Assembly: GCF_001937665.1 (NCBI RefSeq)
Contig: NZ_MSKL01000025.1
Coordinates: 1-64,000 of the forward strand
Direction of reading: 5' to 3'
DNA length: 64,000 nucleotides
Origin: Actinomyces oris
Lineage (GTDB): Bacteria; Actinomycetota; Actinomycetes; Actinomycetales; Actinomycetaceae
Shown here: positions 8,455-17,638 of the stretch, piece by piece
Numbering within the stretch: the stretch's first letter is position 1
Layout of the letters: each line of letters begins with the position of its first letter
The notes under the pieces: model-generated
What the model was told of the DNA's origin: nothing
Databases searched by the model: none
Seen by the model: only the letters and a program-made list of their open reading frames with translations
Position numbers and translations under genes: made by a program

Positions 8455-9632
8455 CCTCTCACGGCGGCGATGTCGTCTCCAGGGCGCCGGGTAAGCTCTA
8501 CATCGCCGGAGAGTACGCCGTCGTCGAGCCCGGCCACCGAGCGGTCCTGGTCGCCGTCGACCGATTCATCACCGTACGCATCACGCCCTGCTCCCCCGCC
8601 GGCGGGCACGCGGGCACGATCAGCTCGCGGCTCTACGCCACCGGCTCCAGGCCCTGGCGCCGCCGACCGCAGGACGGCCAGGCCGAGGCAGTCGGAGGAG
8701 AGGACGACTACATCATCTCGGCGATCCGAGTCGTTGAGGCGCTGGTGACCCAGGGCGGCGGCCGGCCAGGCTCCTTCGACCTGAGCGTCTCCAGCGAGCT
8801 GGAGGAGGACGACGGGCGCAAGCTGGGACTGGGCTCATCATCGGCGGTGACGGTGGCGACGGTGCGCGCCGTCGCCGCCTTCTACGGCCTGGCCGCCGAC
8901 GACCTGACCGTCTACAAGCTGGCGATGCTGGCCAGTGACACGGTCCAGCCGATCGGCTCAGGAGGAGACATCGCCGCGAGCGCCATGACCGGGTGGGTGG
9001 CCTACACCTCCCCCGACCGCTCGTGGCTGCGCCGGGCCCGGCAGCGAGCCGGGGCCGGTGGCATGAGCGATCTCGTGGAGGCGGACTGGCCAGGTCTGAG
9101 CGTCCGCCGCCTGCCGTCTCCCTCATTGCGGCTTCAGGTGGGTTGGACCGGCGCGCCTGCCTCCACCCCGGCCCTGGTCGCCGACGTCCAGACCCGATCC
9201 CACGGGGCCGATGACTACGCCGTCTTCCTGCGCGACAGCCAGGACTGCCTGGCTCGTCTCATCACCGCGATCAAGGATGATGACGCCGCCCGGATCATGC
9301 GCCAGATCGCGCGCAACAGGGCTCTTCTGGCCGGGCTCAGCCGGATCGGCGGCCGGACCATCGAGACCACTGAGCTGGTGAGACTGGTCGAGATCGCGCT
9401 CGACCACGGTGCCACGGCCAAGAGCTCTGGCGCTGGGGGCGGGGACTGCGGAATCGCCCTGTGCCCACCGGCCACGGACCTGTTTGCACTGCGAGCCGCG
9501 TGGGAGACGGCCGGGATACGCCCTCTGGACCTGTCGGTCTACAGCCAGGACTCATCCGCTGCCTGCGCAGCCGACGCCGCTGAGGCACGTGCTGATTCCT
9601 CGACCGCCTCCCCCGTTAAGGTCACCCCATGA
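8445..9632 (+). CDS. Phosphomevalonate kinase
   Basis: A 395-residue GHMP kinase converting 5-phosphomevalonate to the diphosphate. Motif 1 is APGKLYIAGEYAVVEPG at residues 14-30, the ATP loop is GLGSSSA at 128-134, a GGDIAASAMTGWVAY segment follows, and the C-terminal SSGAGGGDCGIAL matches motif 3 of bacterial phosphomevalonate kinases. The ATG at 8445 is preferred over the upstream in-frame start because it yields the canonical N-terminus and a 10-base overlap with mvaD. The last bases overlap the isomerase start as ATGA. The gene order kinase, decarboxylase, kinase, isomerase resembles the mevalonate cluster known from some Streptomyces. Confidence 0.93.
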   Translation: MPLTSHGGDVVSRAPGKLYIAGEYAVVEPGHRAVLVAVDRFITVRITPCSPAGGHAGTISSRLYATGSRPWRRRPQDGQAEAVGGEDDYIISAIRVVEALVTQGGGRPGSFDLSVSSELEEDDGRKLGLGSSSAVTVATVRAVAAFYGLAADDLTVYKLAMLASDTVQPIGSGGDIAASAMTGWVAYTSPDRSWLRRARQRAGAGGMSDLVEADWPGLSVRRLPSPSLRLQVGWTGAPASTPALVADVQTRSHGADDYAVFLRDSQDCLARLITAIKDDDAARIMRQIARNRALLAGLSRIGGRTIETTELVRLVEIALDHGATAKSSGAGGGDCGIALCPPATDLFALRAAWETAGIRPLDLSVYSQDSSAACAADAAEARADSSTASPVKVTP

Positions 9633-10717
9633 GCCACGAGCCCCTCACCTCGCAACGGGCCTCCCGTAAGGACGAGCACCTGGAGCTGGCGATGCGTCTG
9701 CACGGTCAGGACCGCGCCGGCGCCTTCGACGACGTCTCCTTCATCCATCACAGCCTGCCGGGGGTCAGCGCCGAGCAGGTCGATATCGGCACCACCGTCC
9801 TGGGCTGCCGCTGGGAGGTCCCGTTCTACATCAACGCCATGACCGGCGGAACGCAGGCAACAGCGGCTATCAATGCCGGTCTGGCCGAGGCGGCCGCTGA
9901 GGCGGGAGTCGCGATCGCCTGCGGTTCCCAGCACGTGGCCCTGCGTGACCCCGAGCGGGCGGACGGCTTCCACGTCATCCGACACCGGGCCCCGGGCGCC
10001 TTCGTCCTGGCCAATGTCGGACCGACCGTCAGCCCTCAGGAGGCACTGCAGGCCGTGGAGATGTTGGAGGCCAACGCCCTGCAGATCCACCTCAACGCGG
10101 CCCAGGAGCTGGTCATGCCCGAGGGCGACCGCGACTTCACCGGCTGGAGCGAGGCGATCGCCGGCATCGTTGCGGCCGTGCCCGTCCCGGTGGTGGTCAA
10201 GGAAGTGGGCTTCGGGCTCTCACGCCGGACGATCGAGGCCCTGGCGCGCACCGGCATCGCGGCCGTCGACGTGGCTGGGGCCGGAGGCACGGACTTCATC
10301 GCCATTGAGAACGAGCGCCGACCGCAGCGCGACCTGTCCTACCTGGTCGGCTGGGGCCAGTCGACGGCGCTGTGCCTGCTGGAGTCGCTGAGCGGATCGG
10401 AGCCGGTCAGCCTGCCGGTACTGGCCTCCGGCGGCGTGCGCAACCCGCTCGACGTCGTCCGGTCGCTGGCCCTGGGCGCCTGCGCCGTCGGCGCCTCCGG
10501 GCACGTCCTGCGCACCCTGGTCAAGGAGGGCCCCGAGGCCCTGCGCCAAGAGCTGCGAACCTGGAGCGAGCACGTGCGCATCCTCATGACCCTGCTGGGA
10601 GCGGCCGATGTCTCCCAGCTGCGTCGCACCGATGTTCTCGTCACCGGGAGCACCGCCGAGCGGGCCCGTCTGCTCGGCGTCGACCTGACCCGTCTGGCGC
10701 ACCGCAGCGATACGTAA
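9629..10717 (+). CDS. fni: Isopentenyl-diphosphate delta-isomerase, type 2 (FMN-dependent)
   Basis: A 362-residue TIM-barrel flavoprotein that interconverts IPP and DMAPP. Family features are the N-terminal RKDEHLELAMR, the FYINAMTGGT segment, LQIHLNAAQE, VVVKEVGFGLS and the C-terminal phosphate-binding GG region (LASGGVRNPLDV). This type needs reduced FMN and NAD(P)H and is unrelated to the type 1 Idi. The ATG overlaps the stop of the phosphomevalonate kinase (ATGA). It ends the mevalonate operon and is convergent with the TctA-type permease. Its product feeds the same IPP/DMAPP pool as the MEP pathway, whose ispG and dxr genes are nearby. Confidence 0.95.
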   Translation: MSHEPLTSQRASRKDEHLELAMRLHGQDRAGAFDDVSFIHHSLPGVSAEQVDIGTTVLGCRWEVPFYINAMTGGTQATAAINAGLAEAAAEAGVAIACGSQHVALRDPERADGFHVIRHRAPGAFVLANVGPTVSPQEALQAVEMLEANALQIHLNAAQELVMPEGDRDFTGWSEAIAGIVAAVPVPVVVKEVGFGLSRRTIEALARTGIAAVDVAGAGGTDFIAIENERRPQRDLSYLVGWGQSTALCLLESLSGSEPVSLPVLASGGVRNPLDVVRSLALGACAVGASGHVLRTLVKEGPEALRQELRTWSEHVRILMTLLGAADVSQLRRTDVLVTGSTAERARLLGVDLTRLAHRSDT

Positions 10718-10739
10718 CCGTCACCAGGTGCTTCCGTCA

Positions 10740-10765
10740 AGGGGGATCGACCCCTCTGCCTTTTA
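10740..10765 (+). terminator. Probable terminator after fni
   Basis: A short GC hairpin (AGGGG, loop GATCGA, CCCCT) lies 23 bases after the fni stop and is followed within 10 bases by TTTT. The stem is short, so efficiency is uncertain. Confidence 0.5.
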
Positions 10766-10886
10766 CTCCGACTGACTCATAGAGTGCTGGTATCAGGACT
10801 CAACATCGGAGTCTCGCGTGGCCGATCGCAACAGACGTGCGGCGGAGGCCGGTCCCCAACCTCCGCCGCATCCCGCGAGAAGGAGG

Positions 10887-12263
10887 TCAGGCCAGAGCGG
10901 CCAGGGCCTTGACGATGCCGGGAGCCGCGTAAAGGGACATGAACTGGACGCCGTAGGAGACCCCCAGTCGGTTGAGCGACCCGCACGCGATTCCCACAAG
11001 CAGGACCCCGAAGACATTGGCCAGACCTGCCTTCTGGTCGGCGTCGATGTAGGCCAGCAGGAGGACGAAGGCGACGAACAGCGCCAGCACCGCCTCGTGG
11101 GGAATGCGACGCATGACGAAGTAGGTGATCTGCGAGGACCAGCGCACGGCGATGACGTACGTGATCGCAACCGCGGCAAGAGCCCCGATGGTCACGGTGA
11201 TGATGAATCCGGGCAGGTCCAGCAGGTGGTGCAGGTTGTGCTGCTTGGTGTAGACCGAGCCCGCATTGAACAGCGGACCGGCGGGGCCGACGGACACACC
11301 GGAGATCGGGACCCCGAGCGCCACCAGCGGAATGATGACGCCGGCCAGGTAGGTCGAGTGGGTCAGGGCGCTCATGACAGTCACTGCACGTTGCGCGCGG
11401 GGCACCCGGTCCTCCTTCTGGCGGGCCACGGAGGCCTCGCCCAGCAGGAAGGTCAGGCCCACCGGGCTGAGAATGAACAGCGGGGTGGAGACGGCGGCCA
11501 TGGCGGCGCTCCACCAGCCCTCGGACCTCGTGATGAGCCGCCCCGGCCACAACGCCTGTCGCTCGAAACCGGATCGCAGCAGCTCGGCCTTGGTGCGATT
11601 GCCGTGCGGCAGTGCCTCCCGACGCTTGGCATTGAGCAGCTCCAGGAGGGTCAGGAGCATAGGCCCCACGGTGATCCCGAGGAAGAAGGAGGTATTGACA
11701 CTGGCCTTCTCAGGGATAATCCCCGCCCCTCGGTAGAGCGCCGGAAGCGCCTGGAACAGAAGTGCCATGGGAAGAATCGATACCAGGGAGAGAATTCGGT
11801 TCTTTCCGAGCAGGGCCAGAATCACGGCTCCGGCAGCCAGGACGATATCGGAGTTGGACTTGATCCAGTCGGCCATGGGCAGTAGCAGACCGGCAAGGAG
11901 GAAGCTCAGGGGAATGGAGATAAGGGTTCCAATGGCCGACCCCACCGCCATCTTCCGGATCGTGTCTGAGGCCAGGCCCTTGTTGCGCAGCACCATGGCG
12001 TGATCCATGAGCGGAGCGGACATGACTCCGCCGGGCAGTCCCACCAGCGCCGTCGGGATCCCGTTCATGAGGTTGAGCGTGACCACGGCGGAGATGAAGA
12101 AGGCAAGCACCACGTGCGGTGGTGCCCCAGCCAGGATGATCGCCAGAGTGACGGGGGCCAGCACCCCGGTCTCATCGGTCCCGGGGATGAAACCGATGAA
12201 GGTGTAGAGGACCACGGCAGCCAGGATGGCGACCACCATCATGAGGAGAAGGCTCACAGTCAC
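10887..12263 (-). CDS. TctA-family transporter large permease
   Basis: A 458-residue, very hydrophobic protein with about 11-12 predicted membrane segments. The N-terminus (FIGFIPGTDETGVLAPVTLA) and the LNGIPTALVGLPGGVMSAPL-like region match the TctA large permease of tripartite tricarboxylate transporters. The substrate cannot be read from the sequence. The GTG start overlaps the stop of the small membrane gene at 12260 as GTGA. A TctC-type periplasmic binding protein, normally encoded alongside, is not present, so either it lies elsewhere or this works as a two-component carrier. The 3' end faces fni. Confidence 0.75.
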   Translation of the reverse strand: MTVSLLLMMVVAILAAVVLYTFIGFIPGTDETGVLAPVTLAIILAGAPPHVVLAFFISAVVTLNLMNGIPTALVGLPGGVMSAPLMDHAMVLRNKGLASDTIRKMAVGSAIGTLISIPLSFLLAGLLLPMADWIKSNSDIVLAAGAVILALLGKNRILSLVSILPMALLFQALPALYRGAGIIPEKASVNTSFFLGITVGPMLLTLLELLNAKRREALPHGNRTKAELLRSGFERQALWPGRLITRSEGWWSAAMAAVSTPLFILSPVGLTFLLGEASVARQKEDRVPRAQRAVTVMSALTHSTYLAGVIIPLVALGVPISGVSVGPAGPLFNAGSVYTKQHNLHHLLDLPGFIITVTIGALAAVAITYVIAVRWSSQITYFVMRRIPHEAVLALFVAFVLLLAYIDADQKAGLANVFGVLLVGIACGSLNRLGVSYGVQFMSLYAAPGIVKALAALA

Positions 12264-12550
12264 CGGTCTTCCCCTTCACTCGCCCCAACGTTCAGCTCAT
12301 CGACAATGGTGACCTCACGTTTAGGAGTCACAAGGAGGCAGCAGGCGATAAAACCGATGGTGGAGGCCCCCAGCCCCCAGAAGAGCGGCTTGCCTCCGAG
12401 ATAAACGGAGAACAGCACCGCCGCGACGACGCATATCACCGATATCAGGAGACAGACAATCAAGTCTCTGGGTGATACGAGGTCATTCCATACCTCGATA
12501 TTGTTCTGACGCTCCGTGGTCTCGGAGTCGACGTCATCCGTACTGCGCAC
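12260..12550 (-). CDS. Small two-segment membrane protein coupled to the TctA permease
   Basis: A 96-residue protein with an acidic, polar N-terminus (about 25 residues), two hydrophobic segments (about 30-50, LIVCLLISVICVVAAVLFSV; about 53-73) and a charged C-terminal tail. Its stop overlaps the permease start, so the two are made together. It occupies the genetic position of TctB, the small subunit of tripartite tricarboxylate transporters, but TctB usually has four segments, so a true homology call is not possible. The start is GTG. Its base composition is lower in GC than that of the surrounding genes. Confidence 0.6.
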   Translation of the reverse strand: MRSTDDVDSETTERQNNIEVWNDLVSPRDLIVCLLISVICVVAAVLFSVYLGGKPLFWGLGASTIGFIACCLLVTPKREVTIVDELNVGASEGEDR

Positions 12551-12660
12551 GATTGGTGATCGTAGGCGAGCCGCCCAAGACGCTCCATATGTTGTTCACC
12601 ATGACTTTGCAGGCGCTGTGTAACAAAACAGCATCGTCCTTGCGGTCCCACCGGGAACAT

Positions 12661-13650
12661 TCACAGGAGCACGGTGGCGAACAGACCCACCTGCACGAAC
12701 CCCAGAGACCGGTAGAGCGCCAGGGCGGGGGCGTTGTAGTCGTTGACGTAGAGGCTGACAACGCCGTCGGCCCCGACATGATCGCGACGTACGGCGTCCA
12801 CGACGCTGGCCAGAGCCGCCGCCCCGACTCCTCGCCCACGCAGGTCGGGGCGCGTCCACACCCCGGTCAGCTGGGCGACACAGCCGGCCGGGGAGCGCCA
12901 CAGGGCCCCGACATCGGCCTTGAAGGCCACGGCCCGAGGCGAGCCGGGTTGAACCGGGTGACCGGCACCGTCATCGAGCACGATGTAGCTGCGTCCCTGC
13001 TCGATGAGCCAGCTGACGTGGCGGCCGTAACCGGGACCGTCCACGGTGGGGTCGTAGCCGAGCTCCCCGCTGAACATGTCCACCGAGGCGGGCAGCACCA
13101 GTCCGTCCTCATCAGGACGGGCGAGACGGACCGACCTCCCCACCCAGGCCAGGGACGGACGACGACGCAGGTGCGCACTCCCCAGTCCCCCGCCCACCCG
13201 GGGCGCGGTCAGGACCGGCTGCCTCCAGCGCTCATGGCGAGCACGCGCTCCCTGCTCGCTGAGCCCGCCCCAGATCGCGGCGACGTCTCGAGCCGGTCCC
13301 GACACGGAGCCGCGCCTGGAGAGGCGAGGGCGGGCGTGCTCGGCCAGCGCCCAGATCTCACCGGCATCCGCGGCTCGCAGACCGTGCTCTGGGCGTCCGG
13401 CCAGGCCGAAGAGCATGAGAGAACCCACCGACCAGGCCGCGGCGACAGGACGGGCCAGTCCTCCCAGAGCGACGACGTCGCCGCGCCCCCAACGAGACCA
13501 GCGCTGCATCTGCTGGACCAGGCTCACGGCGCTGACCGGATCGAGTGCGCACAGCGACATGACGCCCGAGACCCGGTCGGCGGGGACCGGTGTCAGGCGA
13601 TCGGCGCGACGCTGATCGCGTTCGTGATCACGGTGCCGTAGGAAGCCCAT
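12661..13650 (-). CDS. GNAT acetyltransferase with N-terminal DUF4081 domain
   Basis: A 329-residue two-domain protein. Residues about 30-170 correspond to the DUF4081 region found in actinobacterial proteins encoded next to ispG; residues about 180-329 form a GNAT fold with the acetyl-CoA loop visible as TRPDLRGRGVGAAAL and the terminal YNAPALALYRSLGFVQVG. The substrate is unknown. The same GNAT-ispG-rip1-dxr order occurs in mycobacteria, which supports the call. Short gaps and common strand suggest cotranscription with ispG. Confidence 0.8.
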   Translation of the reverse strand: MGFLRHRDHERDQRRADRLTPVPADRVSGVMSLCALDPVSAVSLVQQMQRWSRWGRGDVVALGGLARPVAAAWSVGSLMLFGLAGRPEHGLRAADAGEIWALAEHARPRLSRRGSVSGPARDVAAIWGGLSEQGARARHERWRQPVLTAPRVGGGLGSAHLRRRPSLAWVGRSVRLARPDEDGLVLPASVDMFSGELGYDPTVDGPGYGRHVSWLIEQGRSYIVLDDGAGHPVQPGSPRAVAFKADVGALWRSPAGCVAQLTGVWTRPDLRGRGVGAAALASVVDAVRRDHVGADGVVSLYVNDYNAPALALYRSLGFVQVGLFATVLL

Positions 13651-13699
13651 GTCCGTCAGGCCCGGGCGGGAGCTCTGCGCTTCCCGCCCTCACCGGTCC

Positions 13700-14881
13700 T
13701 CAACCGGCGGCGGAGACCATGGGAGCGGTGCCGGCCAGTGCATCCTCACCGAGCTCCTCGGCCATCTCAGCGGCCATGACCTCGGCGTGCTTGAGGAGGG
13801 TCTCAACGACCTGGTCCTCGGGGACGGTCTCAACCACCTGGCCACGCACGAAGATCTGCCCCTTGCCGTTGCCCGAGGCGCAGCCCAGGTCTGCCTCACG
13901 GGCCTCGCCGGGGCCGTTGACGACACAGCCCATGACGGCCACGCGCAACGGCGCGGTGACCTTCTTGAGTCCCGCCTCCACCTCCTCGGCAAGGGTCCAC
14001 ACATCCACCTGAGCCCGACCGCAGGAGGGACAGGAGACGATCTCGAGCTGGCGCTGACGCAGACCCATGAACTCTAAGAGCTTGGTGCCCACCTTGACCT
14101 CCTCAACCGGAGGCGCCGACAGGGAGACGCGGATGGTGTCGCCGATGCCCTCTGCGAGCAGGGTGCCGAAGGCGGCGCAGGACTTGATCGTGCCCTGGAA
14201 GGCGGGGCCGGCCTCGGTCACGCCCAGGTGAAGGGGCCACTGGCCGGCCTCGGACAGGAGCCGGTAGGCCTGCACCATGGTGACGACGTCGTGGTGCTTG
14301 ACGGAGATCTTGAAGTCGTGGAAGTCGTTCTCCTCGAACAGTCCGGCCTCCCAGGTGGCGGACTCCACGAGCGCCTCGGGGGTGGCCTTGCCGTACTTCT
14401 TAAGCAGGCGCTTGTCGAGGCTTCCGGCGTTGACGCCGATGCGTAGGGAGACACCGGCGTCGGAGGCGGCCTTGCAGATGTCGGCGACCTGGTCGTCGAA
14501 CTTGCGGATGTTGCCGGGATTGACGCGCACGGCGCCGCAGCCGGCCTCGATGGCGGCGAAGACGTACTTGGGGTTGAAGTGGATGTCCGCGATGACGGGG
14601 ATGCGCGACTGCTTGGCGATGATCGGCAGCGCCTCGGCGTCCTTGTCGGTGGGGCAGGCCACGCGCACGATGTCGCAGCCCGAGGCCGTCAGCTCGGCGA
14701 TCTGCTGGAGCGTGGCACCGATGTCGTGCGTCTTGGTAGTGGTCATGGACTGCACTGTGATGGGCGCGTCTCCGCCGACGTTGAGGCTGCCGACCTTGAT
14801 CTTGCGAGTTGGTCGGCGCGGCGCCAGGACCGGGGCCTGGGCACGCATGGTGGGGATGCCAAGAGCGATCGCTTCAGTCAC
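13700..14881 (-). CDS. ispG: 4-hydroxy-3-methylbut-2-en-1-yl diphosphate synthase (MEP pathway)
   Basis: A 393-residue GcpE/IspG, the 4Fe-4S enzyme that converts MEcPP to HMBPP in the MEP pathway. The N-terminal TIM-barrel carries [18 protein letters not shown] and [17 protein letters not shown]; the C-terminal domain has the cluster-binding cysteines in [13 protein letters not shown] and [11 protein letters not shown]. The length is normal for actinobacteria. It lies upstream of the GNAT gene and downstream of rip1 on the same strand. Its presence with dxr shows that the organism carries MEP genes as well as the mevalonate operon at 6.5-10.7 kb. Confidence 0.96.
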   Translation of the reverse strand: MTEAIALGIPTMRAQAPVLAPRRPTRKIKVGSLNVGGDAPITVQSMTTTKTHDIGATLQQIAELTASGCDIVRVACPTDKDAEALPIIAKQSRIPVIADIHFNPKYVFAAIEAGCGAVRVNPGNIRKFDDQVADICKAASDAGVSLRIGVNAGSLDKRLLKKYGKATPEALVESATWEAGLFEENDFHDFKISVKHHDVVTMVQAYRLLSEAGQWPLHLGVTEAGPAFQGTIKSCAAFGTLLAEGIGDTIRVSLSAPPVEEVKVGTKLLEFMGLRQRQLEIVSCPSCGRAQVDVWTLAEEVEAGLKKVTAPLRVAVMGCVVNGPGEAREADLGCASGNGKGQIFVRGQVVETVPEDQVVETLLKHAEVMAAEMAEELGEDALAGTAPMVSAAG

Positions 14882-14973
14882 CCGACCAGTATGTCATCCA
14901 CCCTGCCCGGCCCTGTACCGCGGGCGTGTGGCATCGCTCCCGCCGGCACCGGAGCACCCCGCCATCATGGACC

Positions 14974-16308
14974 TCACAGCGGCGCAGCGATATCCACCCA
15001 GACCAGGACCAGGGCCATAACAATGAGCAGGCCGAAGACGACCTGACCGATGGGCAGCATCCTGGCAGTGTCCACCGGTCCCGGATCGGGCTTGCCCTGC
15101 GCCTTGGCGATCGAGCGCCGGATGCCCTCCCAGCAGGCCCCGGCCACGTGCCCGCCGTCCAGCGGCAGCAGCGGCACCAGGTTGAAGGCGAACAGCGCCA
15201 GGTTGAGGCTGCCCAGCAGCATGAGCATGGTGCTCACCCGCATCGACAGGGGGACCTCTCCACCTCCGGCAGCACCGCCGCTGGTGGCATTTCCGGCCAT
15301 GCGCCCCATGCCCACCAGTCCCACGACGCCGCTGTCGGCACTGCGCTGCTCAATGCCCAGCGCCGCCTGGACGGCGTGATAGAGGCCGACCGGCAGGGTG
15401 GCGATGGCCTTGACCGTCCCTCCGATGGCCTGTCCGATGAGGCCCGGGATCTTGGCGGGGCTCAGGGGAATGGTTCCCAGCGACGGGGAGATGCCGACAT
15501 AGGGGCGGGCCTGGGTGCGCACGGCCCCGGAGGCATCCTTGACCGGGGCCCCCTGCGCGTCGCGAACGGTGCGTTGGACTTCGACGGCGGTGACGCTCAC
15601 TGTGCGCTCGGCTCCGTCGCGCTCGATGACGACCTGGGTGGGGCGGGTGCCTGTGGCGGCGATCCGGGCCTGAAGCTCTTCCCAGGAGGAGACCTTCACC
15701 CCGCCCCAGGAGACGATCCTGTCGCCGACTTTGATGCCGGCAGCGCTGGCGGGTCCGACGGGGTCGGAGTCCTGGCAGGGGGCGTCCGCGTCGATGTTGG
15801 ACGAGACGCAGGGCGCCACGGTTGACAGCGTCGTCGTGCGTCCGGGGATACCGACCGCGCCGATGGCCACGGCCAGCAGCACGATCCCCAGGACCAGGTT
15901 GGTGAGGATTCCCCCGGCCATGACGATGAGCTTCTTGGGGACGCTGAGGTGGTAGAAGGCCCGGTGCTCCTCTCCGGGCTGGATCTCCTCCAGGGCCTCG
16001 GCTCGCGCCTCACCCACCATGCCCAGGCTTCCGTCCTTGCGCTTGCGGTCCGGCCTGCCGGGCTTGGCGGGCGGCAGCATGCCGACGAGCTTGACGTAGC
16101 CGCCCAACCAGATGGCCTTGACGCCGTACTCGGTCTCTCCGCGCTTGAACGACCAGATCCTCGGGCCGAAGCCGACGAAGTACTCGGGGACCTTCACGCC
16201 GAACCTCTTGGCGGGGATCATGTGCCCGAGCTCGTGAAGGGCCACCGAGACACCGATCCCGATGATGAGGATGACGATGCCCAGGATGTAGGTCAGGGTG
16301 GTGCTCAC
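14974..16308 (-). CDS. rip1: Site-2 protease family zinc metalloprotease (Rip1/RseP type)
   Basis: A 444-residue M50 intramembrane protease. The zinc motif is HELGH at residues 25-29 within the first membrane segment; a PDZ domain lies about 190-290 (AGIKVGDRIVSWGGVKVSSW); the second catalytic element is LLPLDGGHVAG in a C-terminal membrane segment. Mycobacterial Rip1 cleaves anti-sigma factors and other membrane proteins; the substrates here are unknown. The PDZ region is longer than in E. coli RseP copies, with an extra charged loop around residues 75-110. The ATG overlaps the dxr stop by 4 bases. Order and strand match the mycobacterial locus. Confidence 0.9.
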   Translation of the reverse strand: MSTTLTYILGIVILIIGIGVSVALHELGHMIPAKRFGVKVPEYFVGFGPRIWSFKRGETEYGVKAIWLGGYVKLVGMLPPAKPGRPDRKRKDGSLGMVGEARAEALEEIQPGEEHRAFYHLSVPKKLIVMAGGILTNLVLGIVLLAVAIGAVGIPGRTTTLSTVAPCVSSNIDADAPCQDSDPVGPASAAGIKVGDRIVSWGGVKVSSWEELQARIAATGTRPTQVVIERDGAERTVSVTAVEVQRTVRDAQGAPVKDASGAVRTQARPYVGISPSLGTIPLSPAKIPGLIGQAIGGTVKAIATLPVGLYHAVQAALGIEQRSADSGVVGLVGMGRMAGNATSGGAAGGGEVPLSMRVSTMLMLLGSLNLALFAFNLVPLLPLDGGHVAGACWEGIRRSIAKAQGKPDPGPVDTARMLPIGQVVFGLLIVMALVLVWVDIAAPL

Positions 16309-17597
16309 GAGTCTGCTCCTCCGTTTCGTACCGCGATGAGCTCGTCGGCGCGGGCGCGCGCCCAGGTCTCCACGGCCAGGAGGTCGTCGAGGCTCGGGGA
16401 GGTCAGGCCCTCGTGCTCGCCGACGACGAGCGCATCGATCTCAACGATGTCCAGCCACTCCAGGCCGCCGGCGAGGAATGCTGCGACGGCCTGCTCGTTG
16501 GCCGCGTTGAGCACGGCCGGGTGGGTGTCCGAGGCCGCCACGGCGCTACGGGCCAGGTCGACGGCGGGGAAGGCGGCGTCGTCCAGTGGCTCGAAGGTCC
16601 AGCTGACTGGTTCGCGCCAGTCGTTGGGAGTCACCATGCCCGACAGGTCGGGACGCTCGGGCCAGGTCAGCCCCAGGGCGATGGGCAGGCGCATGTCGGG
16701 CGGTGAGGCTTGGGCTATGGTGGCGCCGTCGGTGAACTCCACCATGGAGTGGACGACGGACTGGGGGTGGACGACGACGTCGATCTGCTCGGGTGCCACA
16801 TCGAACAGGAGGTGGGCCTCGATGAGCTCGAGTCCTTTGTTGATGAGAGTCGAGGAGTTGATGGTCACCACCGGCCCCATGTCCCAGGTGGGGTGCTTGA
16901 GGGCGGCGGCGGCACTGATCCCGGTGAGCTCGGTGCGGCTGCGCCTGCGGAAGGGGCCACCGGAGGCGGTGAGGACCAGCCGTCTCACGTCGCTGCGCCC
17001 GCTGACGACGGGACTGGTCAGTCCCTTCTCATGGCGGCCGCTGGCCAGGGCCTGGGCGATGGCGGAGTGCTCGGAGTCCACGGGAACGATCTGGCCGGGT
17101 CGGGTGAGCGCCTGGCGGACCAGGGCGCCCCCGACGACGAGGGACTCCTTGTTGGCCAGGGCCAGGCGGGCTCCGTTGCTCAGGGCGGCCAGCGTGGGCA
17201 GCAGACCCACGGAGCCGGTGATGCCGTTGACGACCGTGTCGTGGGTTCCCAGTCCGGCGGCCTCGACCGCCGTGGTAGCGGCATCGGGGCCGGTGAGGAT
17301 GGTGGTGACCGGGTCGGGGCGACCGGCCTGGGCGGCTGCGGCCGTCAAGGCCTGGCGCAGGCGGCCGCCGAGATCCTCTCCCCCACCGGTGACGGCCAGG
17401 ACGGGGACCTCCCAGGTGATGGCCTGGCGGGCCAGGAGGTCCAGGCGTGATCCACCTGCGGCCAGGGCGACCACCTGCGGAGCGGCCGCCCCCAGGCGGG
17501 TGAGGACCTCGAGGGTCTGGGTGCCGATCGACCCGGTGGATCCCAGGAGGACCAGTCGCTGTGGGATATAGGAGGGCGGTGGTGCATGGCTGGTCAT
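16305..17597 (-). CDS. dxr: 1-deoxy-D-xylulose 5-phosphate reductoisomerase
   Basis: A 430-residue enzyme that makes MEP from DXP with NADPH, the first committed MEP step. The NADPH loop is LLGSTGSIGTQTLEVL near the N-terminus; catalytic motifs include LANKESLVVGG, VDSEHSAI, the flexible-loop ASGGPFR and NPTWDMG-like KHPTWDMGPVVTINS with SSTLINKGLELIEAHLLF. The ATG at 17597 is preferred because GAGGAAA lies 11 bases upstream; an alternative GTG at 17642 overlaps the stop of the DivIVA-like gene but has no visible ribosome site. The 3' end overlaps rip1. Confidence 0.95.
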   Translation of the reverse strand: MTSHAPPPSYIPQRLVLLGSTGSIGTQTLEVLTRLGAAAPQVVALAAGGSRLDLLARQAITWEVPVLAVTGGGEDLGGRLRQALTAAAAQAGRPDPVTTILTGPDAATTAVEAAGLGTHDTVVNGITGSVGLLPTLAALSNGARLALANKESLVVGGALVRQALTRPGQIVPVDSEHSAIAQALASGRHEKGLTSPVVSGRSDVRRLVLTASGGPFRRRSRTELTGISAAAALKHPTWDMGPVVTINSSTLINKGLELIEAHLLFDVAPEQIDVVVHPQSVVHSMVEFTDGATIAQASPPDMRLPIALGLTWPERPDLSGMVTPNDWREPVSWTFEPLDDAAFPAVDLARSAVAASDTHPAVLNAANEQAVAAFLAGGLEWLDIVEIDALVVGEHEGLTSPSLDDLLAVETWARARADELIAVRNGGADS

Positions 17598-17638
17598 GGG
17601 GTGGTGGGTTTCCTCAGGACGTGCTCGACGGGCTCGAC

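Noticed and set aside
12472-13641. 389-codon plus-strand frame
   Set aside because: Opposite-strand shadow of the GNAT gene, with no recognisable domain or start signal.
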